Of a stretch of DNA of 42,399 nucleotides, positions 17,103 to 26,292 are shown in pieces; the stretch's first letter is position 1, and the number at the start of each line of letters is the position of its first letter. Both the position numbers and the translations under genes were made by a program. The notes beneath the pieces are model-generated. The model worked only from the letters and a program-made list of their open reading frames with translations, was not told where the DNA came from and made no database searches. The DNA comes from Bacillaceae bacterium SAS-127 (GTDB taxonomy: Bacteria; Bacillota; Bacilli; Bacillales; Domibacillaceae). The stretch is taken from NCBI GenBank assembly GCA_002261155.1, contig NKXN01000065.1, forward strand, positions 1-42,399. Direction: 5' to 3'.

Positions 17103-17220
17103 AAAGATACATCCACTAATTAATCGAAACTCGGAACTTTTTTGATAGTAAGCATATGTCCGATTGGAAGAAGTAGCTCTCAGAACCTAGAATTCTAGTT
17201 CATCCCGCTACTCCTAAACA

Positions 17221-17265
17221 AAAAAACAACGGGAAACGACTATATATCGGATCTCGTTGTTTTTT
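17221..17265. terminator. Bidirectional intrinsic terminator
   Basis: AAAAAACAACG pairs with CGTTGTTTTTT around an imperfect inner stem. It separates the metallophore transport operon (plus) from the DUF5692 gene (minus) and gives T-runs in both directions. Confidence 0.75.
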
Positions 17266-17304
17266 CATGCCCTATTAGAAAGCGGCTATCATATTTTTAA
17301 TTGG

Positions 17305-18240
17305 TTACATATTCTCCGCATTGACCCTTTTGTATGCAGGTGTATCTGTATAAATTTCTGCTGTAAGCGGGTTAAGTTTATTTTTACGGATTTTATTAAA
17401 CTGATAAACGACAAGCGCAATGTTAGCAACTAAGGCTATAAAACTTACAATAAAGAATGCAGTTGGGTTATGAGTAGTAGGTACAGGCGCTGTAACATCT
17501 GCGAACTGTGGAACTGTCATAATAAACATCGTCCATAATCCCAACGTATGTGCACGGTGCTGCAACCATGCTCCTTTTTTGATAAAGAAAGCAGGTATTG
17601 TACAAGAGAATAGCAGTATGACACCACAATAAAATGAATGGTCAGAAATACAGTTATAGGTATAAGCAAAGTTCCATAAGTCATAAGCAATAATCCACGG
17701 CCAGATCATATCAGGCCAGATCATATCCTTTGATTTATCTTTAGATATATAAATTCCAACCCATCCACAAATAGCGATAATATTAAGCAGCCCCGCAATA
17801 CCGTTCATGATATTCCAAGGACCTGACATCAACCAAAGGTTATCTATAAATGCGCCGTTCCACTCTCCATACGTATATACTTGAAAGTCACGAATAACCG
17901 CCTCCAAAATATTAATGGCTAAAATTAATGGTGGGAATAATAATACCCACTTTTTTTTAGCTAATGAAGGAATATACCGCAGAGCCATAAACCCAAGACA
18001 CCCTGCAAGAGCTGAGTATGTCTTGACCCAGTTGAACCAGTTCCCTGTGCCATACTCATTACCTGGAGCTGCCGTAGTTGGCCAAACAAAAATGGTCAGT
18101 ACTGTAGGAATAATTAAAAATAATACCAGTCCACCCCACTTAGTAGTGCGACCAAGCTCATTGAACGCCATCAAAGCTAAGAGAATAAATAGAGCTATTC
18201 CCCACCCTATAAATCCGATTTCTTCATACAATATGCCCAT
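17305..18240 (-). CDS. DUF5692-like integral membrane protein
   Basis: 311 residues, no known function. About eight membrane segments are visible, rich in Trp and aromatic residues (WGIALFILLALMAF, IMNGIAGLLNIIAICGWVGIYI, AFFIVSFIALVANIALVVYQF). A conserved-looking stretch AWLQHRAHTLGLWTMF lies near residue 225. I recall this pattern as DUF5692; no reaction or substrate is known to me. A five-residue tandem duplication (DMIWP twice) lies at about 171-180. Monocistronic, between terminators, with an FNR/CRP-type palindrome and a TATAAT -10 upstream, so expression may respond to oxygen or carbon state. Confidence 0.7.
   Translation of the reverse strand: MGILYEEIGFIGWGIALFILLALMAFNELGRTTKWGGLVLFLIIPTVLTIFVWPTTAAPGNEYGTGNWFNWVKTYSALAGCLGFMALRYIPSLAKKKWVLLFPPLILAINILEAVIRDFQVYTYGEWNGAFIDNLWLMSGPWNIMNGIAGLLNIIAICGWVGIYISKDKSKDMIWPDMIWPWIIAYDLWNFAYTYNCISDHSFYCGVILLFSCTIPAFFIKKGAWLQHRAHTLGLWTMFIMTVPQFADVTAPVPTTHNPTAFFIVSFIALVANIALVVYQFNKIRKNKLNPLTAEIYTDTPAYKRVNAENM
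17699..17728. repeat. 15-bp in-frame tandem duplication inside the DUF5692 gene
   Basis: GGCCAGATCATATCA is followed at once by GGCCAGATCATATCC. The copies differ only at the last base and insert five residues (MIWPD) without breaking the frame, just before a membrane segment. Confidence 0.85.
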
Positions 18241-18288
18241 AACATTTTACCTCCAATATGATATGTAAAATTTGATTTTTACAGATAA

Positions 18289-18340
18289 ATTATAACAATA
18301 AAGTTAATTTTTTTATACGAGTTTGTGAATTTGTTCACAA
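18289..18340 (-). promoter_or_regulatory. FNR/CRP-family binding site and -10 upstream of the DUF5692 gene
   Basis: TTGTGAATTTGTTCACAA (18323-18340) is a perfect palindrome containing TGTGA-N6-TCACA, the FNR/CRP core. A minus-strand TATAAT lies at 18294-18289. The palindrome centre is about 50 bp upstream of the predicted start, a little further than the classic -41.5 position. Confidence 0.55.
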
Positions 18341-18380
18341 TAAATTTATTTTTAAATAATTCAGACTGATTCCACATAAA

Positions 18381-18441
18381 GAAAAAGTCCTTTTTAATGA
18401 ATTAGTCAGGTCGTAACCGGACCAAATCCATTAAAAAGGAC
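18381..18441 (-). terminator. Intrinsic terminator, minus strand
   Basis: On the minus strand GTCCTTTTTAATGGA pairs with TCATTAAAAAGGAC and is followed by TTTTTCTTT. It is about 210 bp downstream of the cupin gene and probably ends that transcript. The rest of the 410-bp gap (18241-18650) is AT-rich; apart from the site upstream of DUF5692 I see no gene in it. Confidence 0.65.
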
Positions 18442-18650
18442 ACGTTCTCATAAACAATATTTATACGAAAAAATTAACGATAAAATCATTCCTTAAATTG
18501 TTAGTTTATTAATTAGTTAGTGCAATTTGAATGACGTATGAGAAGAATATATTCCAATTTGAGTTTTTTTGGAAATAAATATTTAATCATTTTATTTTCG
18601 TTCTAATTGAAGGTGGCCACTTTTTAAAATACTAGAAATGAATGATACTT

Positions 18651-19214
18651 TTAATACTCCGCCGCCATTGCGTCTGCTTTCGTTTTATGAACCGTACCAA
18701 ACGGATGCTCAGGCGGTGCATAGATCGTATAAAGTTTAAGCGGCTTATTTCCCGTATTGATGACATTATGCCATGTACCAGCAGGCACCATGATGGCATA
18801 GTCATCATAAACTCGTTCTTCAAAAGATAAATGATCCTTCGTCTCCCCCATTCGAACGATTCCTTGCCCCTCTTCAATGCGTAGAAATTGGTCAACTGTA
18901 GGATGCACTTCTAAACCGATATCTTCTCCAGCATTGATACTCATCACAGTCACTTGCAAATGGTTTCCTGTCCATAAAGCTGTACGAAATGTACGATTTT
19001 GCTTAGTCGCCTCGTCAATATTCACAACAAATGGTTTTGTACCGTAATCTTTTAATACAATGTTACTGCCATTGTTTGAAAGGTGTAGAGAATCCAATCG
19101 ATTGACAGGCTGTACCTCATGAGGAATCGCCCAATAAACAGACTGCCTTCCATAGTGATCTACAGTTAAGTGAACATAATACGGGTGTGGATACATATAA
19201 CGAACATAGTACAT
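18651..19214 (-). CDS. Cupin-domain protein
   Basis: 187 residues. The C-terminal 110 residues form one cupin barrel: motif 1 GLEVHPTVDQFLRIEEGQG (about 103-121) and motif 2 PAGTWHNVINTG (about 148-159). The metal ligands would be the His of EVHP, the Glu of IEEG and the His of TWHN; the second His of the usual HxH is replaced. This resembles small mannose-6-phosphate-isomerase-like cupins of Bacillus. The N-terminal 70 residues are rich in Tyr/His (YPHPYYVHLTVDHYG) and unassigned. Reaction unknown. Single gene with AAAGGAATGTG upstream. Confidence 0.78.
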   Translation of the reverse strand: MYYVRYMYPHPYYVHLTVDHYGRQSVYWAIPHEVQPVNRLDSLHLSNNGSNIVLKDYGTKPFVVNIDEATKQNRTFRTALWTGNHLQVTVMSINAGEDIGLEVHPTVDQFLRIEEGQGIVRMGETKDHLSFEERVYDDYAIMVPAGTWHNVINTGNKPLKLYTIYAPPEHPFGTVHKTKADAMAAEY

Positions 19215-19342
19215 GATTCACATTCCTTTCATAGATATATAACATCATCCTATGCACCATGTTTAGGGGATGTACTTAAATGTAGGGGAATTGATTTAAA
19301 GCAGTCGATATCGCCAAAACGGCGGTCAATAGAACGGTAAAG

Positions 19343-19386
19343 AAAAGCCCAAACTCTCTTATATAAATAGAGGATTTAGGCTTTTC
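19343..19386. terminator. Intrinsic terminator after the VOC gene
   Basis: AAAAGCCCAAACTCTC pairs with GAGGATTTAGGCTTTT (some mismatches) around an AT loop. It lies about 60 bp downstream of the VOC gene on the minus strand. Confidence 0.7.
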
Positions 19387-19447
19387 TATTGTCAGTGTAG
19401 AGGGGCGGGTTTTTTCTTAATCATTCTAATTCTCCATGTGTACAAGA

Positions 19448-19891
19448 TTAAAAATCATGTACCGTTACACAAAGCTGTATAACGATTCCAAACGGATCTC
19501 GTATAATCGCATAACCGGGACTAAATGAATTTTCTTCAAATGGTACTAGAACAGTAACCTGCTCGTGTTGAACAAGAGATTCATAGAGCTTACCAATTGC
19601 ATGCTTATCTTTAGATTGAATACATAATGAAGAGCTATTACCTAATTGCCAAGGTTGTGAAGTGTCCATTTCTTCCTCCGCAATCATTAGTTTGTTAGCG
19701 CCGATTTCTAAAACGGAATGGGTAATATATTCATCTTGGCCCTCTTCATAATGAAAATCAGGATTCATTTCCTTCATTTCTTTGTAATTTTTCTTAAAGA
19801 GAACGTTAGCACCTAAATATTTTTGATAAAATGCAATGGCTGCCGCAGCGTTCCCATTCAAAGATAAAAACGGAATGATTTCAAAATTCAT
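19448..19891 (-). CDS. VOC family protein (PhnB-like glyoxalase fold)
   Basis: About 147 residues of the PhnB/3-demethylubiquinone-methyltransferase-like VOC group. Seen: an N-terminal strand with FLSLNGNAAAAIAFYQKYLGANVLF, the middle segment VLEIGANKLMIAEE and the C-terminal RDPFGIVIQL. These proteins are paired beta-alpha-beta modules that bind metal or small ligands; the physiological substrate is unknown. I start it at ATG 19891 (MNFEIIPF), which has AAGGAGG seven bases upstream. The divergent WYL regulator 88 bp away probably controls it. Confidence 0.83.
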   Translation of the reverse strand: MNFEIIPFLSLNGNAAAAIAFYQKYLGANVLFKKNYKEMKEMNPDFHYEEGQDEYITHSVLEIGANKLMIAEEEMDTSQPWQLGNSSSLCIQSKDKHAIGKLYESLVQHEQVTVLVPFEENSFSPGYAIIRDPFGIVIQLCVTVHDF

Positions 19892-19979
19892 TTTGTTGCC
19901 TCCTTCATCCATATTGATTACACTTTCAAGTATAGTCAATAAAGGTGACAAACTAAGGCACCATTAAGAGAGGTTTTTT

Positions 19980-20906
19980 ATGAAAAAATCAGAACGTATC
20001 CATCAAATGCTACGTTTCATCAACCAAAAACAACATTTTACACTTCAAGATTTAATGCATGAGTTTCAAATCTCAAAAAGAACAGCATTAAGAGACATCG
20101 CTTCATTAGAGGAAATAGGTGCGCCCATTTATGCAGAATATGGCCGAAATGGGGGTTATCACTTACTTAATCCCATGCAGCTTCCTCCTATTTCTTTTAA
20201 CAGCCAAGAAATTTATGTACTTTACTTCGCCATGCAAGCTCTTCGAAGCTTTGCAAATTTACCGTTTCAAGTATCTTTTCATTCCATTCATGAAAAATTT
20301 ATCAATGAATTATCGGAAAGCCAAAGACAAGATATAGAGAGAATGCAGCATCGAATATCCTTTCGACATACGGAGCAAATCAAAGATAGTGCACATTTAG
20401 AAACTTTACTAACGGCCGCTGTGAAAAATAGCATATTAAAAATAAATTATCAACAGAGCACTCGTACCATTCAACCAATCGCTATTTATTCGATGAAAGG
20501 TTATTGGTATTGTCAAGCTTATGATATGTATAAAGAGGCTTACCGTGTTTTCCGTTGTGATCGTATAACATCAGCTGAAATAACGAATATCCAGCCATTA
20601 GTGGATTTAAAAGAAATTAATAGCGAAAATGCTCATTCACTTTGGCAGCCATCTGAACAAGCAGTTCCCTTTAAATGTCTAGTTAGTCAAGCTGGTGTAG
20701 AGCAATTTCAACAGGAACATTACCCTTCAATGAAGTTAATCTACAAGGAAGAAAATACATATATTGTTGGTTCTTATGAGCCAACCGAAATTGATTTCAT
20801 CATTAACTATCTTGCTCGCTTTGGAAAATCGCTAAAAATAATAGAACCTATCATTTTGAAAGAAAAATTAAGACAATACTATAGAGATTTAATTGATACT
20901 ATTTAA
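19980..20906 (+). CDS. YafY-like HTH/WYL transcriptional regulator
   Basis: 308 residues. The N-terminal 55 residues form an HTH_11 winged helix (FTLQDLMHEFQISKRTALRDIASLEEIGAPI). A WYL domain covers about 135-215 (LKINYQQSTRTIQPIAIYSMKGYWYCQAYD), followed by a WCX-type C-terminal region. WYL domains sense small ligands or nucleic acids in many bacterial regulators. It is divergent from the VOC gene, the common arrangement in which the regulator controls its partner; the effector is unknown. Confidence 0.85.
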   Translation: MKKSERIHQMLRFINQKQHFTLQDLMHEFQISKRTALRDIASLEEIGAPIYAEYGRNGGYHLLNPMQLPPISFNSQEIYVLYFAMQALRSFANLPFQVSFHSIHEKFINELSESQRQDIERMQHRISFRHTEQIKDSAHLETLLTAAVKNSILKINYQQSTRTIQPIAIYSMKGYWYCQAYDMYKEAYRVFRCDRITSAEITNIQPLVDLKEINSENAHSLWQPSEQAVPFKCLVSQAGVEQFQQEHYPSMKLIYKEENTYIVGSYEPTEIDFIINYLARFGKSLKIIEPIILKEKLRQYYRDLIDTI

Positions 20907-20911
20907 GTGAA

Positions 20912-21213
20912 TCAATAAGCCATTTTTATCATTTTAAAATTAGTCAGTTTAACACCTTTACGTTCTACAGTTTGTGAACAAACAACTTGATAGCCTCGAT
21001 GTTCAAAAAATGGCTTAGCTGTAATACTTGCCTCCGTATCAATCTCTAATAGATTTAATTTCTTTGCCTCAGATTCGAGCATATTAACTAAATTGGTTCC
21101 CAAGCATCCAATTCTGCTTGAGAATAGTCTTTTGAATTTACTGAATGAACCGTTTTATAAAACAAAGAAATAATTTCTTCGGTATCAGTTTCCTTAAACT
21201 TTATAATCTTCAC
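20912..21213 (-). pseudogene. GNAT acetyltransferase with internal deletion
   Basis: Reading from the GTG at 21213 gives VKIIKFKETDTEEIISLFYK and on to a QAELDAWEPI end, the normal N-terminus of a small GNAT; it stops at TAG. Just there, in another frame, the C-terminus of the same family begins (GTNLVNMLESEAKKLN...ITAKPFFEHRGYQVV). The central part, about 60-70 residues including the acetyl-CoA loop, is missing. GGGAGGC lies upstream of the start, so the gene was once expressed. It cannot make an active enzyme. It lies next to an intact GNAT gene. Confidence 0.8.
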
Positions 21214-21248
21214 TTTCTGTTATGCCTCCCGTTAGCAGAATAAAGAGT

Positions 21249-21746
21249 TTAGCAATAGTATACAAATACACCTTTTCCATTTAAAATTATTTCTTTCTCT
21301 AATTGCATGCCTATCTTTTTTGCTACTTTTTGAGACGCGATATTATTTACTTGAATAAGTGCGATCATTTTGCCAACATTAAGTCTTTTCCCATATTCCA
21401 AGAAACCTCTTGCTGCTTCAGTCGCAAACCCTCTATTCCAATATTCCTCTGATATCCAATATCCAATTTCAATCTCTTCTGTTCCATTTATAATTTGCGG
21501 TATTAATCCCGCGTGACCAATAGGTTTGTTACTTCCCTTTTCCAAAAGCATCTTTAATCCATAATTTTCATCCTCTGAATATGTATCGTAAATCCAATCT
21601 AAAAATTTTTTAATCCCTTCTTCGTCTCTTGTTTGTCCGTTACCTATATACCGCACAATATTTGGATTGGTCAACAATGATCCAAGAAAGTCTATATCAT
21701 TATCATTATACGGTCGAAATAATAAACGTTCCGATAACACTTCCAT
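21249..21746 (-). CDS. GNAT N-acetyltransferase (RimJ/RimL-like)
   Basis: 165 residues. Starts with the RimJ/RimL-type pattern SERLLFRPYNDNDIDFL, carries IEIGYWISEEYWNRGFATEAARG (about 93-115) with the acetyl-CoA pyrophosphate loop, and ends with NNIASQKVAKKIGM. It transfers acetyl from acetyl-CoA to an amine; the acceptor is unknown and need not be a ribosomal protein. GGGGTG precedes the ATG. Confidence 0.85.
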   Translation of the reverse strand: MEVLSERLLFRPYNDNDIDFLGSLLTNPNIVRYIGNGQTRDEEGIKKFLDWIYDTYSEDENYGLKMLLEKGSNKPIGHAGLIPQIINGTEEIEIGYWISEEYWNRGFATEAARGFLEYGKRLNVGKMIALIQVNNIASQKVAKKIGMQLEKEIILNGKGVFVYYC

Positions 21747-21892
21747 TATTAAACACCCCTTTTTTATAGACAGTACAACTTTATTTTAAACCAACAATTC
21801 CCTCATTCAGTTAAAAGGTAAGATAATGGAGGAAGAATCTTAAGTTAATGATATATTTAGTGAAAGACTAACAGTGAAAAAGGAGAGTTTTT

Positions 21893-22447
21893 ATGATTGC
21901 TAATCTAATAACTAAAAGACTATGTTTACGAGAATTTGAAGAAAACGATTGGCAGGATGTTCATACATACGCTTCTCAACCTGTTGTCTGTCAATATCAG
22001 CCTTGGGGACCAAATACGGAAAAAGAATCTAAAACTTTTGTAGAACAAGCGATGGTTGATTCTAAAGAGAATCCGAGGAGTAGATATGTTTTTGCAATCA
22101 TTGAAAATGAAAATGGAAAATTGATTGGAGCAGCTGAGATTAATATCCGAGACTTCCAAAATAAAAATGGAGAATTAGGGTATATCCTGAATCCAGATTA
22201 TTGGAGAATGGGATTCGCTACTGAAGCGGCAAAGCTTTTAATTGAATTTGGTTTTAAACAACTAAACCTTCATCGTGTTTACGCTACTTGCGACCCTAAA
22301 AATATTGGCTCATCAAAAGTATTGGAAAAGATTAGAATGACCAAAGAAGGCAGACTACGTGAAAATTTATTAATCAAAGATGGCTGGCGTGATTCGCTTT
22401 TATTTAGCATTCTTGAGCAAGAATGGAAAAAGAATCAGCCAGTATAA
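21893..22447 (+). CDS. GNAT N-acetyltransferase (RimJ/RimL-like)
   Basis: 184 residues, the same subfamily as the gene at 21.2-21.7 kb but clearly diverged. Seen: TKRLCLREFEENDWQDVH at the N-terminus, GELGYILNPDYWRMGFATEAAKLLIEFGF with the acetyl-CoA loop around 96-124, and NIGSSKVLEKIRMTKEGRLREN. AAAGGAGAG precedes the ATG. The two intact genes are divergent with 146 bp between, so each has its own promoter. Acceptor unknown. Confidence 0.86.
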   Translation: MIANLITKRLCLREFEENDWQDVHTYASQPVVCQYQPWGPNTEKESKTFVEQAMVDSKENPRSRYVFAIIENENGKLIGAAEINIRDFQNKNGELGYILNPDYWRMGFATEAAKLLIEFGFKQLNLHRVYATCDPKNIGSSKVLEKIRMTKEGRLRENLLIKDGWRDSLLFSILEQEWKKNQPV

Positions 22448-22482
22448 TAGGTTTACCTCCATTTATAGACCTTATTGAATTA

Positions 22483-22675
22483 CTACCAACTACTCAGATG
22501 TGACAGACACCAACCATACTTGAGAAGTAAGCTGTCTTCGATATCGTCTACTCCTTTCTTGCTTATCTTTTGATGATAATAATTTAACATTTTTAGCTTG
22601 CTGTCACTTTCCAGATCTTGCTGTAATAAGCAATAAGATAATGGAGTTCACCTTCGATCGTTAAAAATTTCTCCT
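22483..22675 (-). pseudogene. Possible decayed gene fragment
   Basis: Two neighbouring minus-strand frames give protein-like sequence with no usable start or ribosome site: EKFLTIEGELHYLIAYYSKIW and, shifted, DLESDSKLKMLNYYHQKISK continuing to a GWCLSHLSSW end. This suggests one frameshifted gene remnant. I recognise no family. Weak evidence, because AT-rich DNA can give such stretches by chance. Confidence 0.25.
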
Positions 22676-22679
22676 ATAA

Positions 22680-22718
22680 AAATAGCGCCGACTTCTTTTT
22701 AATAGAAATCGGCACTTC
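22680..22718 (-). terminator. Intrinsic terminator, minus strand
   Basis: On the minus strand GCCGATTTCT pairs with AGAAGTCGGC, followed by GCTATTTTTAT. It lies a few bases after the stop codon of the small zinc-finger gene. Confidence 0.7.
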
Positions 22719-22720
22719 GT

Positions 22721-22930
22721 TTAGCGTGACGCTTTTGGTGGTTGGCATACGTCACATTTACGTTGGTTATTTTTTTTGAATTTCGTAAATGTTTTTTCAA
22801 AATTGCTGCCACATGCACATTTAAATAATAACTTTTGAGAAAAACCGTGGTATTCCGTCGTTAGTAACTTACTTTCCGAATTGTTCTCAACAAATTCTTT
22901 AATTTTTCCGATCGTCCATCTTTTATTCAT
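22721..22930 (-). CDS. Small zinc-finger-like protein
   Basis: 69 residues with four cysteines in two pairs (C38-A-C40 and C59-D-V-C62), fitting one treble-clef or ribbon zinc site. The shape, a short N-terminal helix (TIGKIKEFVENN), then LLTTEYHGFSQKLLFKCACG, then KFKKNNQRKCDVC, resembles the DNA-binding repeats attached to phage and homing endonucleases. Here it stands alone, so it may be a leftover of such an enzyme or a small independent protein. GGGGGAAG precedes the ATG and a terminator follows, so it is probably expressed. Confidence 0.6.
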   Translation of the reverse strand: MNKRWTIGKIKEFVENNSESKLLTTEYHGFSQKLLFKCACGSNFEKTFTKFKKNNQRKCDVCQPPKASR

Positions 22931-23003
22931 TGTCTTCCCCCTCTATATTTTATCGCTGAATGAAATTAAAGCTTCTCCTAGAATTCAGCTCCCTGTGTAC
23001 AGT

Positions 23004-24005
<1,002 letters not shown>

Positions 24006-24161
24006 GAGTGAGCTCCCTTCTAAAGCCTAATCTCAAGATTAGCTTCATAAATTTAAGATCCCTTCAAATTAATTATTCTTTTGATAGTATAAACCGATAA
24101 TAGTCTTAACATTGTTAGTTTCAGTATATCATCTATCGATAAAGTCCAAAGCGAATTAAAA

Positions 24162-24203
24162 AAGCCAGTCAACCCGATAATAAAATAACGAGTTTTCTGG
24201 CTT
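24162..24203 (-). terminator. Intrinsic terminator of the copCD-like operon
   Basis: On the minus strand AAGCCAG pairs with CTGGCTT around a long AT-rich loop, followed by TTTTTAATT. It lies about 115 bp after the CopD-like gene. The remaining 24006-24319 sequence shows no gene. Confidence 0.65.
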
Positions 24204-24319
24204 GTTGTTTCATACACTGCACAAACGAGGCTACAACATTTCTACAAGATCACTGTAGTTGGCTAAAATCCTCAATAATGTACATATCTCAATTTATATT
24301 GTTCATTGGTCCAATCTTT

Positions 24320-25417
24320 TCAATAAATACTCAACATCAATGCTAAATACATGGAAAGAACAAAGAATAGACTCATGCCAAATGCTAAAATTGCTGGTGC
24401 TTTCTTCATAAATGACCATAAGAGTAATACTAAGAAAGCGGTAGCTAAAGAAAACAAAAGTCCACTCATCGCATTTAGTCCAAACTCAACAGCTACAGGA
24501 GTTGATAACGTACCACCATAGACATATTGAAAAAGAGGAGCCACCCCGTTACTTTTTAAAGTTGCATCAATCCCATAAGCTGGGGGCTGTTGACCAAGAA
24601 TGGCAGTAGCCGTGAAAATGAGCAACAATACTACACTTTCGGCTTTTACCCATGGAATCGGCTGAAAGGAAAGATCCTTTTGAAGTTGTTTCTTCGCCCA
24701 AAAACCATTGATGAAGGCAAAAAAGAAGATCGGAATAATAATTAAGTGTTTAAGCAACATTGATTGTCCGTAATTCAACACCCAAGAATTTGCGTAATCT
24801 TTCACCTCTATCACTAATGTCATCATCATAAATCCCGTTAAGATCGTCAGAAGAAAACTGATGATCGCTACAGGTGAAAACCATTTCAAAAATGACAACC
24901 AGTTTTCTTTATTTTTTGAGAACCAGCTGACCACCAACAAAATGCCCACCCAAACACTAACGGAAAGAAAATGAATAGCGTGATAAATAGAACCCGCTAT
25001 TTTGTCTAAAGACGCAGAATGCCCAGCCCAACTCAATATAAAGATGAGAGAAACAGTAAAGACAAGAGCAATAAGCGAATAGCGCTTATTCTCGAAAACT
25101 GGGAAAATAGAAACAAATATATAAAGGAAAAACGAAACAATAAATGTTAGAATCCAAGCTTGTCCCACTTCAAAACTGGAGAATACATTTTGAATCGTTG
25201 ACGATAAGCCCATGTTTTCTTGAAGCATGGAAATTAAATAGACAACGGGCATTAAGGAAAACAAAACAACCCCTAATATGGATAATTGAACCCCTCTTTT
25301 AGGGAGATTAATCATCGGTTTTTTATCCTCTGGAATAAATCGGATAATAAAAGCCCCCATTAAAAAAGAAAAGCAAACATACAATAACAATTCGGTTAGA
25401 TAGAGAACATAGATCAT
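24320..25417 (-). CDS. CopD-family copper transport membrane protein
   Basis: 365 residues with eight to nine membrane segments and the CopD domain at about 175-300. Histidines that could carry copper lie in or near segments (SWAGHSASLDK, HAIHFLSVSVWVG, LLKHLIIIPIFF). CopD proteins take up copper with CopC; in B. subtilis the two are fused as YcnJ (541 aa). Here they are separate genes overlapping by 4 bp, with CopC first. Function is by family; the direction of transport was not tested here. Confidence 0.82.
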   Translation of the reverse strand: MIYVLYLTELLLYVCFSFLMGAFIIRFIPEDKKPMINLPKRGVQLSILGVVLFSLMPVVYLISMLQENMGLSSTIQNVFSSFEVGQAWILTFIVSFFLYIFVSIFPVFENKRYSLIALVFTVSLIFILSWAGHSASLDKIAGSIYHAIHFLSVSVWVGILLVVSWFSKNKENWLSFLKWFSPVAIISFLLTILTGFMMMTLVIEVKDYANSWVLNYGQSMLLKHLIIIPIFFFAFINGFWAKKQLQKDLSFQPIPWVKAESVVLLLIFTATAILGQQPPAYGIDATLKSNGVAPLFQYVYGGTLSTPVAVEFGLNAMSGLLFSLATAFLVLLLWSFMKKAPAILAFGMSLFFVLSMYLALMLSIY

Positions 25418-25986
25418 TTTTTCCCTCTTCTAATCAACCAGACAGCTGTTTGAACGGCAGCAAAAAGTAAAAAGCCGGTTATAATCGAGATAACAATACT
25501 CGGATTTGTCTTGCTTTGCTCTTCTTTGTCGACCACTGATGATTGATTGGCTTCTTTCTCTGTTTTATCAATAGTAGCTACTTCCTCTTTTGACTCATCT
25601 ACGACACTGGGTTGCCCTTCAGCTTTATTGTCCAGTTTCTGTGCAACAGTAAATGTGTACTCTCCTTTAATGAGATGTCCATCTTCTCCGACAATGCTCC
25701 AGTTTACCGTATAGAGTCCTTCCGTCAACGACTCACTTGTCGTTCCAATCAGTTTATTTTTATCAATTTGCATATCTTCAAGCACAATTTCTGTGCCTTT
25801 TTTGTCAAATAGCGTGAACAAACTTCCCTTTTCAATGGATGTATTAAACTCCATTGTAATTTTTTTCACTTCTCCTTCGACCGTCTCTCCCTCTGTCGGA
25901 TAAGAACTTTGCAATCCAGTATGAGCAGAGACTGTTGTTGAAAATGCCATCCACAAACATAGTAATAAACACATAGATCTCCTCAA
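25414..25986 (-). CDS. CopC-domain copper-binding protein with C-terminal anchor
   Basis: 190 residues. The signal peptide ends at VSA-H, leaving His 22 as the first mature residue, as in copper-binding CopC proteins; the second site residues appear in GEDGHLIKGEYTF (about 101-113). The CopC beta-barrel covers about 22-115. A low-complexity, acidic linker (about 120-160) leads to one membrane segment near 165-185 and a basic tail, so the domain is tethered outside the cell. It ends inside the CopD gene start (4-bp overlap). Confidence 0.83.
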   Translation of the reverse strand: MRRSMCLLLCLWMAFSTTVSAHTGLQSSYPTEGETVEGEVKKITMEFNTSIEKGSLFTLFDKKGTEIVLEDMQIDKNKLIGTTSESLTEGLYTVNWSIVGEDGHLIKGEYTFTVAQKLDNKAEGQPSVVDESKEEVATIDKTEKEANQSSVVDKEEQSKTNPSIVISIITGFLLFAAVQTAVWLIRRGKK

Positions 25987-26255
25987 AACATTTCACTTCC
26001 CTATATAACAATTTTTTGATTCTTAGTCATTTATTAATACAACGATCGTGTATCACCCTCACAAAAAACCCTATAAGGTTCGTAAGCTACGCTGTTACTA
26101 TACTGCAAAAATTATTAACACCCAATGTATTTTAGTATCTTTTTCTTGATAACTCAATACATTTTATAAACTGTATTATTTAACCATTTAGTGTGATTTC
26201 AGAGGAAAGTTTGATTAAAAAGTTCCCTTCGACCTTTATTTAACAGCAACTAAAA

Positions 26256-26292
26256 AACTCCATTTTGAATAAAGATTGATCAAAATGGAGTT
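26256..26292 (-). terminator. Intrinsic terminator overlapping the hydrolase stop codon
   Basis: AACTCCATTTTGA pairs with TCAAAATGGAGTT; on the minus strand T-rich sequence follows. The stop codon of the hydrolase lies inside one arm. The 26000-26255 stretch upstream of CopC shows no gene. Confidence 0.8.

Noticed and set aside
17915-18268. 117-codon open frame on the plus strand inside the DUF5692 gene
   Set aside because: It is antisense to a clear membrane protein gene and has no ribosome site or recognisable product.
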